The notes: generated by a model not told the origin, from the letters alone. A stretch of 64,000 nt of DNA from Artemia franciscana (GCF_032884065.1 NC_088868.1:6335626-6399625); one strand, 5' to 3'; positions 21,921-33,424 are shown, counted from the stretch's first letter. Program-made: numbers and translations.

Positions 21921-24399
21921 TTTTCAACTTCGTAGAAGTTTAAATATTATGGAAATATTAGTAATGCTTTCTTACTATCCAATATTATAGTTTGTGCATC
22001 AGATTTAACTGCTATTGCTATGTTGCCCCTTGCTTGTTTAAATTTTGGGACAGTTCTGATTGACATACTTGAAAAATATCTAAGAATAGCAGAAATAAAG
22101 GCTGAGCATAAGACTGCCTATTCATTCAATTTAAAATTGCTTGCCATGCATAAATCATTTAATTTGATTAATGAGAAAATAAATTACGAATAACATTACA
22201 GTTGTTCTACGAAACATATGTTTATGTTTCATACATAGATACAGTATATTGTATGTATTCATACATACACTTAATGTATGAAATAAGTAAAAATTAAATT
22301 CTTATAAATAATGCGTAAAGTCTGTAAATATTAAAACATATATAAAACCCTTCTTACTTTCCACCCACTAATATTTCTTGTTCATTAATCGCTCTATTTG
22401 TTCTAATTTTCCATTCGGTTATCTTATCAATATAAAAGGCATATAGCTTCTTTTTACAGTTAGAAGAAAATGGCGTACGTAGCTTCTTTCTCTGCACAAA
22501 AAAAGAAAAAAAGCGATTTCTCGCGAGTTTCTAAAGATTCTTATACTCATTATATGCGTATTCAATTTAAAAATCTAACTAAAGAAGTTCGCCTGATTTT
22601 TGATTTCGTTATAGGAATATTCAAGTCGAAGCTAAGCTATTATTATTAATCAAAACTTTAGTGATTGCAATAGTATTAAAAAATTTAATTGTTTTATTTG
22701 CTAGTTTTATAAACAAATGACTAGGTAACCTACCCTTTTACTATTATTTTCGTTCTCTCCGTGTTTTAAGTAATATGTTGAGTTACCACAAACTTTCCCT
22801 ATGATTGTTCAGTATGCTTACACTAATGATACTATTTTAATTGTAGCTGTCTCATGGTAAGAGAATACCAGCTAAGTTCCCTAAGGACTATTTAGTGCCA
22901 ATTGGGATGCTAGATTCAAGTGAGAGGGATATGTTTCTTGGAATATGGAAGAAATTGTCTTTGGAAAACAAAGCCAATTAAGTACATATAATTGAAGATC
23001 TGCTAGCAGTAACAGTATTGCCAATTCTTTATCGTTACTTGCAAATATGAAAGCTATTTTGAAAGTTCTTGGAAAATAATGTGCTTTCAAGTTTGATGAA
23101 GATGTGTTCTATGTATTATCCTTGAGAGAAGACAATTTTGTGCAACTTCAATATTTAGCTGTTTTCTGCTATGCTAAGAAAGGATAGTTATTGAATTAAT
23201 TAAAAATAACATATGAACAAAACTTGTTATAGTAAAAGTGAGTTTAATGAGCATTTTCTGAAGATATATGATTTGTGATTCAGATATCCGATCTTACATT
23301 ATATTATTTCATTTAATTAAATAATATCCAAGACAGACATTCTCTGGAGACAACCCTACGACTCTAGTTAAAAATGAGAAACCTCTGATTAATGGTTTAG
23401 CAAATGACAGGGAATTTACAGAATAAACGAAAATTATGAATCCTTTAAAAATGTCTGAAAATATTGAGGTTGGTGTTGTGCTTTTTTAACAACTTTTCTA
23501 ATAATTGTGTTACTCCTACAAAAATAAAACCTATGTAAACCCTTTTGATTTTTAATAATTCTTGGGAAGACAGCAAAAGGTGATTAAAAGCTAACGTAAA
23601 GATAGTAAAAAACATTTCCAATTCAGAAATTATATTTTTTAAAAATAATTTATTAATAAAAAGAAATACTTTTAAGCGGAATGAAAATGGAAAATAAAAA
23701 TAATAAAACTAATAGGAAAAAAGATTTAAACACTGGAATGGAAAACACGATTACAGAAATGAAATATGATACAACTATATATTGAAGAAACTCATTATCG
23801 TTATTGATTTTAAATGTGAAATGTTTGGTCCATTTGCACATAAGCGTTTTGATTCTAAAGAAGCTGATCTTGAAATGAAATTAAAAGAAATAGATAACGT
23901 ACGATTTTAAAGGCTTATAAGAAATAAAGATAAAATGAATTATTTAGATTTTGATATCGTACTATCAAGTAAATATTTAATTATTACATTTATTGGTAGA
24001 ATAGAAGAAAATGGAATATTACTTAACTCTTATTTCGAGAAATAATCACATCTTTTTTTCACAAGACCCTCAAGCTTCCGTTACGATCTTCAAGCTCAGG
24101 ATAGAAAATTATAAAAATGTCAGAAATATTAATTTAGATTGATGTGAATTCATTTGAACAGGGGGGTAAATTGATAAGGTGATCTAGGTGGGGCTTAGAA
24201 CTCGTATTCACATTGTGAAAAGTATAAAAATAAGACCAAAGTTGATTTCCATGGACTTGTTTTCATGTTGAATGTACGGGTAGAAAATGTTCAGCGTGTG
24301 CAACAATTGATATTAAAATGATGTAAAATGGAATGAAAATGATTGTAAATTGAATGAATAAGTTAGGTGGTCCAGAAACCCCATTTTCTGGACTACTTT

Positions 24400-25411
24400 T
24401 TCTGTATAAAAAAGGAGGTTGAAGTTATTACTCGTTTTTGAATAACACTTTAAAAACCTATCGATGTTGATTCAACAACAAAATATGAGTCTATTCGAGA
24501 AAAAATCTTAATGTTTCAGAATTATCTAATTTTAGCTTGATACAAAACATCTAGATTCTTAAATCCTTCTATCTCCGTTGATTTTGAATTAAAATTGCAC
24601 AGATGTGGGCATCAAGCCATGGCTTATTGTAAAAAAAAGTGAAAACAGATAGTACGACTGATGGAGAGGTGAATCTGGCATTAACCACCCTTATTAGTAT
24701 TGTATAAATATGATGTTAGTTCATTTGTTAATAGATAAGTCCATGCTCCATTCAGGCTTTATTCCTAGGGCAGAAAAACTAAGGTAGATTGGTAGAAATG
24801 TTTGTGTTCAAACTTATACAAGAATAAATAAATAAGAAAAATTTAAATTTAAGAGTACTATTTTTACTTGTGATATTTTCGCTTCGACCCCTATATATCA
24901 GGAATTTATCAATTACGTAGTTAAAAAGTGTGATATATTATCATCAACCAATTTCAGAAAGAAACATCTTTTAATATTTAGGTAATAATTATTTATTATA
25001 AATTAAGCTGCTACCTCTTTTAATCTATTGCAGAGCTAAGAAAGACATAATACTCTGTGTGAAAATTGGGAATAACATCATTATAATGAAGTTTCACTTA
25101 TATACGTCCTCATTAAACTGCTTGATACTTTTACAGGTTTTCAGCTTTTTTAAAAACTGATAAAATCTAGACTGTATTACCACAAATTGAAATTATCCTG
25201 TGGACGCTCCATTACCCTATCTATTGCCCCGCCCCCTTGACATAAATCCCTAACTACGCCCATGGTTAATAGTTAGTGCTACTTTTTGACACTCTTAGTT
25301 ACAGTCTTTGTTATAGACTACATAGAATAGACAGAATGCATGCCATTATACTAGACTGCATAGACCAGAAAATTAGCCTTTGTCAGTTAGCAAAAGATAA
25401 TTAATACTTAC
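24400..25411. other. AT-rich stretch, probable intron
   Basis: No recognisable gene lies here. The stretch is downstream of the donor site of the XXYLT1-like exon, so it is most simply read as that gene's intron. Right next to the fossil B boundary, near 24372-24393, a short palindrome (GTCCAGAAA / TTTCTGGAC) flanks CCCCAT. Confidence 0.4.
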
Positions 25412-25762
25412 AGGGAAACCTGGATACGGTTTCTCCAATTTTAGTTCCTTTATTTTCCTCTCTAAACTGTTTAAAAACTTGTCTGTACATGGGAGCCTGA
25501 TCATGAGCAATCGCAAAAATCTGACTAGCTTTCATTTTGTTGAATTCCTTGTATAACTCATCGAAGGGACATTTAAATTCCAAATCAGATCTAGCAGAAC
25601 AACTTTCTTGTGCGTAAATATTTTTGGATAGTGAGCTCGAATATGTAAGGTAACATCATAATATCTGCTGTTTCTACTACTCGAAGTATATTTTCGTGAT
25701 AAGGCAATCTCTTTTTCAAAAGTTCTTATAATGTTGTCAAGAGAAATGAATTCATATGTTAT
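25412..25762 (-). CDS. XXYLT1: Exon of a xyloside xylosyltransferase 1-like gene
   Basis: XXYLT1 adds the second xylose to xylose-glucose O-glycans on EGF repeats of Notch-type proteins in the ER. The 351-bp exon follows a TTTTAG acceptor (AG at 25763-25764) and ends at a GTAAGT donor (25411-25406). Its translation includes HYPKIFTHKKVVLLD, then DLEFKCPFDELYKEF, the D-x-D region of a GT-A glycosyltransferase, and IFAIAHDQAPMYRQVFKQF with REENKGTK, which closely follows the human pattern V-I-G-I-A-R..Q-P-V-Y-R-H-T-F-W-Q-F-R-H-E-N. One base seems missing near 25588, where the family reads D-x-D-L, shifting the frame; this may be an error or a disabling change. The only long frame is 25583-25401. 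Neighbouring exons, including the G-F-N-S-G segment expected next, were not found. Confidence 0.75.
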
Positions 25763-25769
25763 CTAAAAG

Positions 25770-26930
25770 GAAACATAGTCAGATTCTTATTAATGGTATC
25801 TGAGCAAACAAACTAAACAATCAAAAATAATTAAAACTATCATTAAAATTGAATGATGAATCTGGCGTAAAATTCATTCCATGATATAGACTATAAAACC
25901 GCTGTTAGATTGTTCAACAGTTTGAAATTGTTTCAGTTTCACTCTATGAAAATTTTGGCGTTAATAAAAAGTTGTTTGCTACTAACAAAATAAAAAAATA
26001 AAATAATATAAAATTTAAAGCTTAAAAAAATGTCCCCTTTTTTAGGCTAATTTAAGCAGAAGTCCAAACAGAATACAGCCTGAATATGAATATTATATGT
26101 AATTAAAAGAACGACAGATTCAACTCTATTGAAAATTCTCATTATAATAAAAACTGAAATTTATAGTGCCTTTTAGAGTGTGAAAAATGATTACTCCTTT
26201 TTGCTGACTTCCTCCTAAAGACATTAAATCAACATTTTTCTATGTAGATTTTGCTTATAACACTTTTAAAGGTCAAATAACTATGCCTCTACGCATAACT
26301 TCCTGCAGTCCCTGGGGCAGAGTTTGTTAGCTATGAAAATTATACACTGTTTGCATATAACTTTTGTTGTTTGGAAAGGGAAACACGCTTGGGCCTGCGC
26401 CCTCAGAAGACATAGGGAATTAAGGTATAACTTTTGGAAGTGTTGAAAAGCACGTTTGGTAGAATTGAAAACAAATGTTCATACTGATTGCAAAAATGCC
26501 GTATCAAGCAATATATAGGATATAACTGAGAGCATTATGTTGAAGCTTTCAGGGTAAATTGAGGGGAAAGGGAGAAGTGATTAGAGCGAAAAAACTCATC
26601 ATTCTTCTATGATCACCCCGATATGCCTACAAAATTTTAAGATAGCCTTTTTATTCAGAATGTCTCGGTTTTCACATTACCCCCCATAGCCTCTGGGACA
26701 TTGGCTGGAGTTTTTGTGATTTATCCGTTTTTTCATATAGGATTTATTACTGGAAACTTATAAGTTTGATAGTGGTTGGGTCTAAAAAGGTTAAGGATAC
26801 TAAAATGAAACCTTCGGAGATGTCGAAGGGGGTGTCAATGGATACATCGGAAATATGCCACGAACGCCAAAGGTTTTAAGTTTATTCCCTCATGGCTATT
26901 ACAATTATTGTGACACAAGCTGTTGCTTCA
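25770..26930. other. AT-rich stretch, no gene seen
   Basis: It probably represents upstream intron or intergenic sequence of the XXYLT1-like gene. Short phrases such as CCTGGGGCAGAGTTTG and AAGCACGTTTGG suggest eroded repeats, but no second copy was located in the window. Confidence 0.35.
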
Positions 26931-26939
26931 TTTGCTGCA

Positions 26940-27235
26940 ACTCTGAAAGTTTGTGACTGTGACTAATAGAGACTGCAACTGGAACTACCTTTTTCTTTTA
27001 CTACAACCAATTTTGACTGTGAAAACTTGCAACCGTGACCACTTGTGATGCCTCTACTGGAAACTGTGACTAGCTTTGGCTACGACACCAAATCCTTACA
27101 GTGGTTAATGCTCGTGACTCCTGTTGGCAATAGTAAGAAAAGTTCCCGTGATTGCAAAAAATTGCAGCGCTGAGTACTCGTGACTACTACTACTTGTCTT
27201 TGTGACTACCGTCTATTACAGTGATTGTTACTATG
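26940..27235. repeat. Degenerate GTGACT-rich stretch
   Basis: Variants of TGTGACTG, CGTGACTAC or TTTGACTGTG recur roughly every 15-30 bp through about 300 bp, for example near 26955, 27014, 27037, 27067, 27114, 27180 and 27205. The spacing is irregular, so this is a decayed minisatellite or simple-sequence expansion rather than a satellite. Confidence 0.5.
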
Positions 27236-27381
27236 TTCTATTGGAGAAATCGAATAAATCAAAGGATCCTTGCATCATGGTGCTGAAAAGGCCGTGTTTT
27301 GCAATTTCAAAAGAGCTGATTAGGGTATTCTGCTGAAACTTATGGAGAATATTTAAGGGGATATTACACTAAATCCAAACA

Positions 27382-27481
27382 NNNNNNNNNNNNNNNNNNN
27401 NNNNNNNNNNNNNNNNNNNNNNNNNNNNNNNNNNNNNNNNNNNNNNNNNNNNNNNNNNNNNNNNNNNNNNNNNNNNNNNNN
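27382..27481. other. Assembly gap (100 N)
   Basis: Exactly 100 N, the usual placeholder for a gap of unknown size. It truncates the dapF-like frame, so the sequence to the left (including the XXYLT1-like exon) is linked to the right by scaffolding only. Confidence 0.99.
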
Positions 27482-27986
27482 GGGGGTTCCCAATGGACGT
27501 CACGGCAAAGTCGAAACTAATATTTTCTATTTCTACGGATTCATATAAATAAGGGGGAGGTTTATTAGGATTCGAAGGGATATAGGGAATTTTCTCTTTC
27601 TCGAAATGAGGGTGACCTAAGTTTATATCTACAGATATAATGGTATTATCACTTTCTGTTTCAATTGAGACATGGGATAAACCATTTTCAGACTCAATAT
27701 CAAATTCTTTATTTTGGATTAGCTTACAGTGATAAATGTAATAGGCTGCACACGCTAAACCGTTACCACAAGCTGATTTTCTGCCATCTGGATTATACAT
27801 ATCCATGGTTGGATAATTTTGTTCATTGACATCAATAATCAAAAGACCTTCTGCCCCTGCTCCGAAATGCTTGTTGCACATATTTGTACTAAGTCCAGCT
27901 ATGTTCACACATAAGGGTAAATTCTTTTTTTCAAGTATAATAAAATGATTTCCCAGTGCTTGCATTTTACTGAAAATAATAGACAT
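27482..27986 (-). CDS. dapF: Diaminopimelate epimerase-like protein, N-terminal 168 codons
   Basis: DapF interconverts LL- and meso-diaminopimelate in bacterial and plant lysine and peptidoglycan synthesis. This intronless frame starts at 27986 after an in-frame upstream stop and runs into the gap after SIGNP. It has the family landmarks in order: FSKMQALGNHFIIL at the N terminus, GAGAEGLLI (usual G-x-G-A-D-G-L), YNPDGRKSACGNGLACAAY with the catalytic Cys at residue 73 as in E. coli, then GHPHF and SIGNP where the family has VSIGNPH. The second catalytic Cys lies beyond the gap. Changes from the usual residues are GLGND to ALGNH and the Arg after CGNG to Ala. Animals do not make lysine, so the gene is a transferred gene, perhaps symbiont-related, or a bacterial piece misjoined at a contig edge. 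It has the same AT-rich codon style as its surroundings and no obvious Shine-Dalgarno sequence or operon partner. Confidence 0.85.
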
Positions 27987-27989
27987 TAC

Positions 27990-28985
27990 CGGGATTTTTC
28001 AGGATTTAGACCACAAAATCTCACGAATGAAAAATTTAAATCCTGATGAAACTAGAAAGCACAAAAACTGTCCAAAAGAAAATATTAAGAGAAATTTACA
28101 TACAAATTTGCTACAAAAAAAAAATGATTCAAGAACAATTATATTCAATCTTTGGCCTATTCTATTATTCAGTTAGTATTAACTAAAACACTTTTAACAG
28201 GCCAAAATCTTAACTGAAAATATGGATACACTTACTCTAACAAATTCGACAATTCCAAATAGATTACTCAGCAAGTAGTTATGAATCAAATTTAGATAGC
28301 AAATACCTTTACCACTACTTTATTTCACCAAGTACATAATTCGCTGCGAAGAGGGTCGAAAAAAAAAACAACGAAAGTTTTGGAAGATACGGACACGTTC
28401 CAAAAGGGGTTTTAAGACACTTAAATAATAAAGCCAGGCCAAGTGAACATGAGTCTAGATTTTACGACGCAAGTAGTATATTGGAGATTATTAGTCGTCC
28501 CAGAAAGGCTTTTTTCTTTTATATCTTTATTCCCGTTAGCCCTTCTTCTTTTCCATCTTCTTCTGTTGGCAAAAACATCTACATAGGAACGGATCTACTG
28601 AAATAAAAAAGATTTGTAAGACAGGGCTGCTAAAAGCATGAGAATACAGAGCAGAGGGAAATAGCAGAGGAGGTGCTTGTATAAGAATTATTTGAATGAT
28701 ACGTCATTTAAAATAAGGAAAATGTAAAATAAAGTGCCAAAAGTATTAAAAGATGAACTAAGGAGGTTTGAAATCAAGGCGGGGGTCACTAGCCAAAGTT
28801 TTTTAGAGAGAGCGAGGGATTTTTCCAGTTGGCTGGTCGTTTTCACCGACTTTTCTCTGTTTTGAGATAGAAAACTTGAGAGCATAGTTCAGACCGAAGA
28901 ATCGTATAGCCTAAAGAAGAGTAGCCCCTTTGTTTACCTTCTCGGTGGCTGGTATTAACCCAGGGAAACACCCAACCGCAAAACA
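27990..28985. other. AT-rich stretch upstream of the dapF-like frame
   Basis: No bacterial gene is visible beside the dapF-like frame: the following kilobase is stop-rich on both strands, with poly-A/T runs typical of the rest of the window. That argues that the right-hand contig is animal DNA with the frame at its edge. The minus frame 28885-28688 is short and lacks a domain. Confidence 0.45.
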
Positions 28986-29180
28986 AAACCGCGGAAATAC
29001 CCCTTGGAAAAAAAACCACTGCCGAAAATACTTCCCCGGAAAATAACCCCCAGAAACTACCCCCCTGCGGAAAATGCCTCCCCACGGAAAATGCCCCATG
29101 AAAAATACCCCGGAAAATACCCCTGCAGAAAATATCTCCCGTGGAATATACTCCCCACGGACAATACCCCCGCGGTTTTT
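28985..29180. repeat. Degenerate C-rich minisatellite (CGGAAAATACCCC type)
   Basis: About a dozen variants of a 13- to 19-bp unit, C-G-G-A-A-A-A-T-(A/G)-C-C-C-C, stand in tandem, for example at 29037, 29070, 29093, 29108 and 29156. The frames it opens on both strands (such as minus 29225-28911) are glycine/phenylalanine-rich by virtue of the repeat and are not genes. Related degenerate stretches on the opposite strand occur at 41640-42030 and 42720-42800. Confidence 0.8.
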
Positions 29181-29239
29181 TTTTTTCTGCAAGGGGAAGA
29201 AATTTAGTTCTTTTGTATGCGCCATTCACTCATTCAAGC

Positions 29240-31075
29240 CGCTCACCGGTTACTTCGGTAGTTTCTTCTAGCTTAGTGAGAGACAAGACTAAGACATTGA
29301 TGAATGTAATAATTTCAGTTTGCTTTAAGGTTTGATATTGTTCTTTACTTTCAATTAAAAAACTTTTTTTAGTTTAATTACTTACATATAGTATTTGTTA
29401 ACTGGAAACGTAAGTTTTTTAAAGAAAAATAAAGAGCCTCATTAAAACAAAAATGAGGAGAAATAAAGTCAATTAATCTTTAAAGTAAAAACTATAGAGT
29501 TTATTAGAAAAAAATAAAAAGATATAAAATATTTTATATGTGAAAAAGACTATGGCAATAAAAATTAAACGGAAATAAATAAACGGCAAACAGCATCGTT
29601 AAGCCAAAATGAGTAAAAATAAATTCAAATAATTTTCCAAGCGTAAAACTACCACAAATCACCATAAATATATGAATTAAACCCAGAACGAACAGAATTA
29701 GAATAGATAAATGAAGAAAACTCTAAACCACCAAGAATTAAAATGAGCAAAACTGACAATCCCGTCATCCCCTCAAGACCAGAACATAATTTGCTCTTTA
29801 CCGAAAAAGCTACATTTTATTTTTTCTTTACTTATTGACTTTAACAAATAAAGAACCCAAATCTAACAGAAATTACAATTGATAATCTAATCAAACTCAA
29901 AACGAGCAAACGTTAAAAGGATTATGGTGGACAACACTCGAATCTTCTCAAGACTATAAATAAATTTTCACCTTACTAAAAAAAAAAAATAATAATAATA
30001 ACTGTGCATTGTCGTGTATCAACCGTGTATAATAAGTAACCGTGTAATAATCGTGTAGTTGTTATTATGGATAGCATCAAGTAGGCTGTTCCTAGGGCTC
30101 TGAAGATACCGTAGAGTTTTTTTTTCGCAGCGAACAATTTTTATTTATCAAGAATTACTAATTGCCTTTAGTAACAAGGAGGTAGATGCCTAGAATATTG
30201 TTTAAGTTGTAACTTCTCTTTGGCTATTGAACTGGCTTTTTGCCACTGCTGTTTTTAATGCCCGGATTTGCCTCTCTTTCTGATCTTCATTGGGAGAGGA
30301 TATATAAGATGGCGCATCTCCCCCTGAGATTTGTGTTTGTAATCACAAGATTGAAAAAATCACTATTACAAGCTCTGAAGGACCGAATTTGGACTACTGA
30401 GTCGGAAATATACTAAGGGAGCAAAAGAAAAGGAAAACTGAAAAAGAATGCCAAAACAGCAGCAAAACACTTATTTTCAAGTCAATAATTTATCTGTAAA
30501 ATGCCAATTAAAAGTTAAAAATAAAAAAAATAATCAAACTAAACTTTAAAAAAATTAAGGTAAATACATATCAAAATAAATTAAAAGGGACACTAAAAAA
30601 GGAAGGGGTGTCAAAACAAGCGAATAAATATAGAAAACGAAAATTAAAAGAGAGAAAATACATATTCAGAACGTAAAAAAGACACTTATCAGAAGAGAAA
30701 GGGGATAAAAATAAGCGGATAAATACAAAAACCTAGGCAGAGCAACCATCCAATTAAAAAAGGAGAAACTAATGGGAGATTTTGTTCATTTTTTCAATAA
30801 TGAGGGAGGTAAAAGCTTTTTATATTTATTGGTAAAGCAGCGAATGGGGGACAAAAATGGGAATTGGCTCAAAACAGCTTAAAGTCGCCGTAAAAATTGA
30901 AGGGTAGTGACGGTTGGGGGGGAATAATTCCCTTGCGACGGGTTCGTTATTGTATTATACGCCAAACAGAACCAAAGCGTAATTCTCCTTTGCTAAAGGG
31001 TTTCCAACCTTTCTCTTTGTAGAAGCAAAGATATGACGCCTTGCCTTTTTTAAATTAAATAAAAATAAAAAAAAG
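29240..31075. other. AT-rich stretch, eroded repeats
   Basis: Contains long adenine-rich runs and no recognisable gene. Near 30298-30315 is GGATATATAAGATGGCGC, which looks like a TATA box followed by an ATG and a GC-rich start, the form of a retroelement or gene promoter, but no coding frame follows it. This could be the remnant of a terminal repeat or a promoter; nothing else supports either. Confidence 0.35.
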
Positions 31076-31089
31076 TTTTTTTAACTGAA

Positions 31090-31991
31090 AGTAAGGAGCG
31101 ACATTAAAACTTAAAACGACAGAAATTGCTTCGTATTTGGAAGGGGCTGCTTCCTCATCAACGCCCTGCTCTTTACGCTAAAGTTTGACTCTTTCTCTCA
31201 ACTCTACTTTAACAGTAAAAAAGTGCTCCCTTCATGGAAATTTTCTTCCCCAATGACACATTCCTCGATGGAAAGCTCCCACAACATATCCCCCTCTTCT
31301 CAACCCCTCCCCCAAACCAAAATATCCCCCTTGAAACGTCTGTACACTTCCCCATAACCATTACTATATGTAACCACTGGTCAAAGTTTGTAACTTGTAG
31401 ACTGTGGGGGAGTAAGTCGTCCCCAAAGATATAGTTATAAGGTTTATCGACTACGCTGAATAAAATGGCTATCTCAGAATTTTGATCCGGTGACTTTAGG
31501 AAAAAAAATTAGCTTGGGAGGGGGCCTAGGTACCCCCCAATTTTTTCGGTCACTTAAAAAGGGCACTAGAACTTTTAATTTCATTAGAATGAGACCTCTC
31601 GCAACATTCTAGGACCACTGGGTCGATACGATCACCTTGGGGAAAAAACAAAAACAAACCAATAAACACGCATCCGTGATCTGCCTTCTGGCAAAACATT
31701 CCACATTTTTGTATACAGGAGCTTGAAACTTCTACAATAGGGTTCTCTCATACGTTGAATCTGATGGTGTGCTTTTCGTTAAGATTCTATGACTTTTAGG
31801 GGGTGTTTTCCCCTATTTTCTAAAATAAGCAAATTTTCTCAGGCTCGTAACTTTTGATGAGTATAACTAAACTTGCTGAAACTTATATATTTAAAATCAG
31901 CATTAAAATGAAATTCTTTTGATGTAGCTATTGGTATGAAAATTCTATTTTTTAGAATTTTGGTTACTATTGAGCCGGGTCACTTCTTACT
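31090..31991 (+). mobile_element. AGTAAGGAGCGAC-TIR repeat, copy 2 (short)
   Basis: It begins AGTAAGGAGCGAC at 31090 and ends GTCACTTCTTACT at 31979-31991, about 0.9 kb. It has the first arm (31090-31190) but lacks the second arm and the central blocks present in copies 1 and 3. From about 31230 it runs in parallel with 10370-11147 and 39590-40360. The following phrase CAGTTCGT..ACGAACTG is a 20-bp palindrome also seen after copy 1. It ends directly against the LINE fragment at 32035. Confidence 0.7.
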
Positions 31992-32034
31992 ACAGTTCGT
32001 TACCACGAACTGTTTGATTATTTGTAAGACGCTT

Positions 32035-32975
32035 TTGTTGGATAAGTTCAAATTTTTTTTCGGACTCTTCACGGGGGATACCTTGGTGCCAATCTGGACA
32101 AGTATATTCTAAATATGGGCGGAAAAATTAAGTATAAACCATTTAAAAATGGGAAGTGCGTTGCTAAAGCTATTTATAATAGGCGAATTAGCTTAATAGA
32201 TAATATCTCTAACATGAATATCCCACTCTAAATTAGAAGAAATTGTTACGCCAAGTAATTTAAAGGAGGTTACAGAAATTTCAGGAGTAATAGGGTATGA
32301 AAACTGGTAGTAGATTTAAAGAAACAAATTGACATTATCATGGACTTAGAGGTGTTCACTCTTATGTCCCAGTCCGAGGTATCATCTCCAATTTCGTTGA
32401 GGATGTTTGTAGCACTGCTTGTTAAATTTCTAAAGCAAGTTTCAACAAATGTTAGGTCATTGACAAATTTCCAACCGTCAGGCAAGTCCTTAGTGAAGCT
32501 ATTAATCATAACTAAAAAGAGGGTGACCTAGGAGAGTAACTTAGACCATTTCGTTAGGGACAGGGAGGCCTGAGGTTAGTAAGAGGTAGGAATTTTTCCT
32601 CTAGCCAATCTTCAAGCAATCATTCATATAGTTCCGAGAATGTAGAAGTAAGATGAATGGGAATGAAGGCCAAGAAGTAAGATATTGGCACAATATCTGG
32701 GGCCTTCCCCAGGGCGGTTGTGTGTATTTATAGTTTTTGTAATTTAGTAGTTAATAAAGAGAGTTCACATTCAAAAAAAAAATGGTAAGATCCATATGTA
32801 ATTGAGAAAGAATGCTTAAAATTTGAAGAGGAGGATAAGAGTAAGAAAAGATGATAACTCCCATCCAATGGGGGTAAAGCTGAGGGGAAACGGTAAAATT
32901 ATTCATATTAGTCAAAATGACATCTAGAGAGGTATTTCCCCTAGTAGTTGGTATTTTAACCATTGCTTATCTTTA
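32035..32975 (-). mobile_element. Decayed LINE fragment (endonuclease end and RT)
   Basis: Minus-strand blocks, in order: VKIPTTRGNTSLDVILTNM (32963-32900), the C-terminal part of an APE-type endonuclease, a gap without recognisable sequence, then RT pieces with LPDGWKFVNDLTF near 32480 (FVND in place of the catalytic FVDD), WDIRVNTSKS near 32385, a LLGVTIS block near 32250 and EYTCPDWHQGIP near 32080, which is the thumb region. Most of RT between endonuclease and motif C has been lost, by deletion. Frames change at least three times. It is a different LINE lineage from the 12.8-16.2 kb copy. The 3' end is cut by the TIR repeat. Confidence 0.65.
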
Positions 32976-33424
32976 ACAGAAAAGCAAATTGAATCCATCT
33001 TAAGGTAAAATTCTCTATTACCAGTTCAAAATATTTTACACTCTTTTAATGAAATGCCGAAAAGGTCAGATGAAGATCAGGGCTCAACAGCAGCTCGCTG
33101 TTCCCGACAATGTGTTTTATTGTGAGTCCTTTGATTAATAAGTAACTAATATTTCGTCAACACTAAGATTTTACCAGAACTGTTCGGTAACCTTTTCACC
33201 AACCTGACCAGACACTGATTTGATTTTGATAATCTTCTTGAGAGAACGGAACAGGATCATTTTCTGGTAGGAATAATTGCTGATAAATTAGTAATTAATG
33301 CTGAGTTAACGTCAAAATGATTTGGATCCTTCTTACTTAGTCGAACGAGAAGAAGGATATACCATTCGCGGATCCATTGGGACCCCGCTCTCCTCCTGGG
33401 TTATTTTCTGGTGCCCTTATTTTT

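Larger units (their letters stand above)
16990..24400. mobile_element. Polinton/adintovirus-like fossil B, two opposed halves
   Basis: Broken Polinton-like relic of the same family as fossil A. From 20150 down to 16990 the minus strand carries ATPase (about 20000-20150), fibre-like (19170-19905), pX-like (18540-18890) and hydrophobic protein (about 17930-18110) relics and the TTGTAG-bordered block (about 17000-17300). From 20180 to 24400 the plus strand carries repeated pX-like units (20240-21640), a protease relic (21660-21920), the hydrophobic protein (21960-22195), the TTGTAG-bordered block (22840-23100), the 106-codon-type relic (23180-23490) and the DLDIG-type relic (23690-23920). The hydrophobic protein and next block are thus present twice in inverted orientation. 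Dozens of breaks are present and no long frame survives. The right end near 24390 matches the corresponding part of fossil C near 48410. Confidence 0.65.

Noticed and set aside
27482-28400. Bacterial operon around the dapF-like frame
   Set aside because: No neighbouring bacterial frame, no Shine-Dalgarno sequence, and the flank has the same AT-rich, stop-rich character as the rest of the window.
28843-29335. Several overlapping frames with glycine/phenylalanine- or proline-rich translations
   Set aside because: They are generated by the degenerate C-rich minisatellite and have no conserved start or domain.
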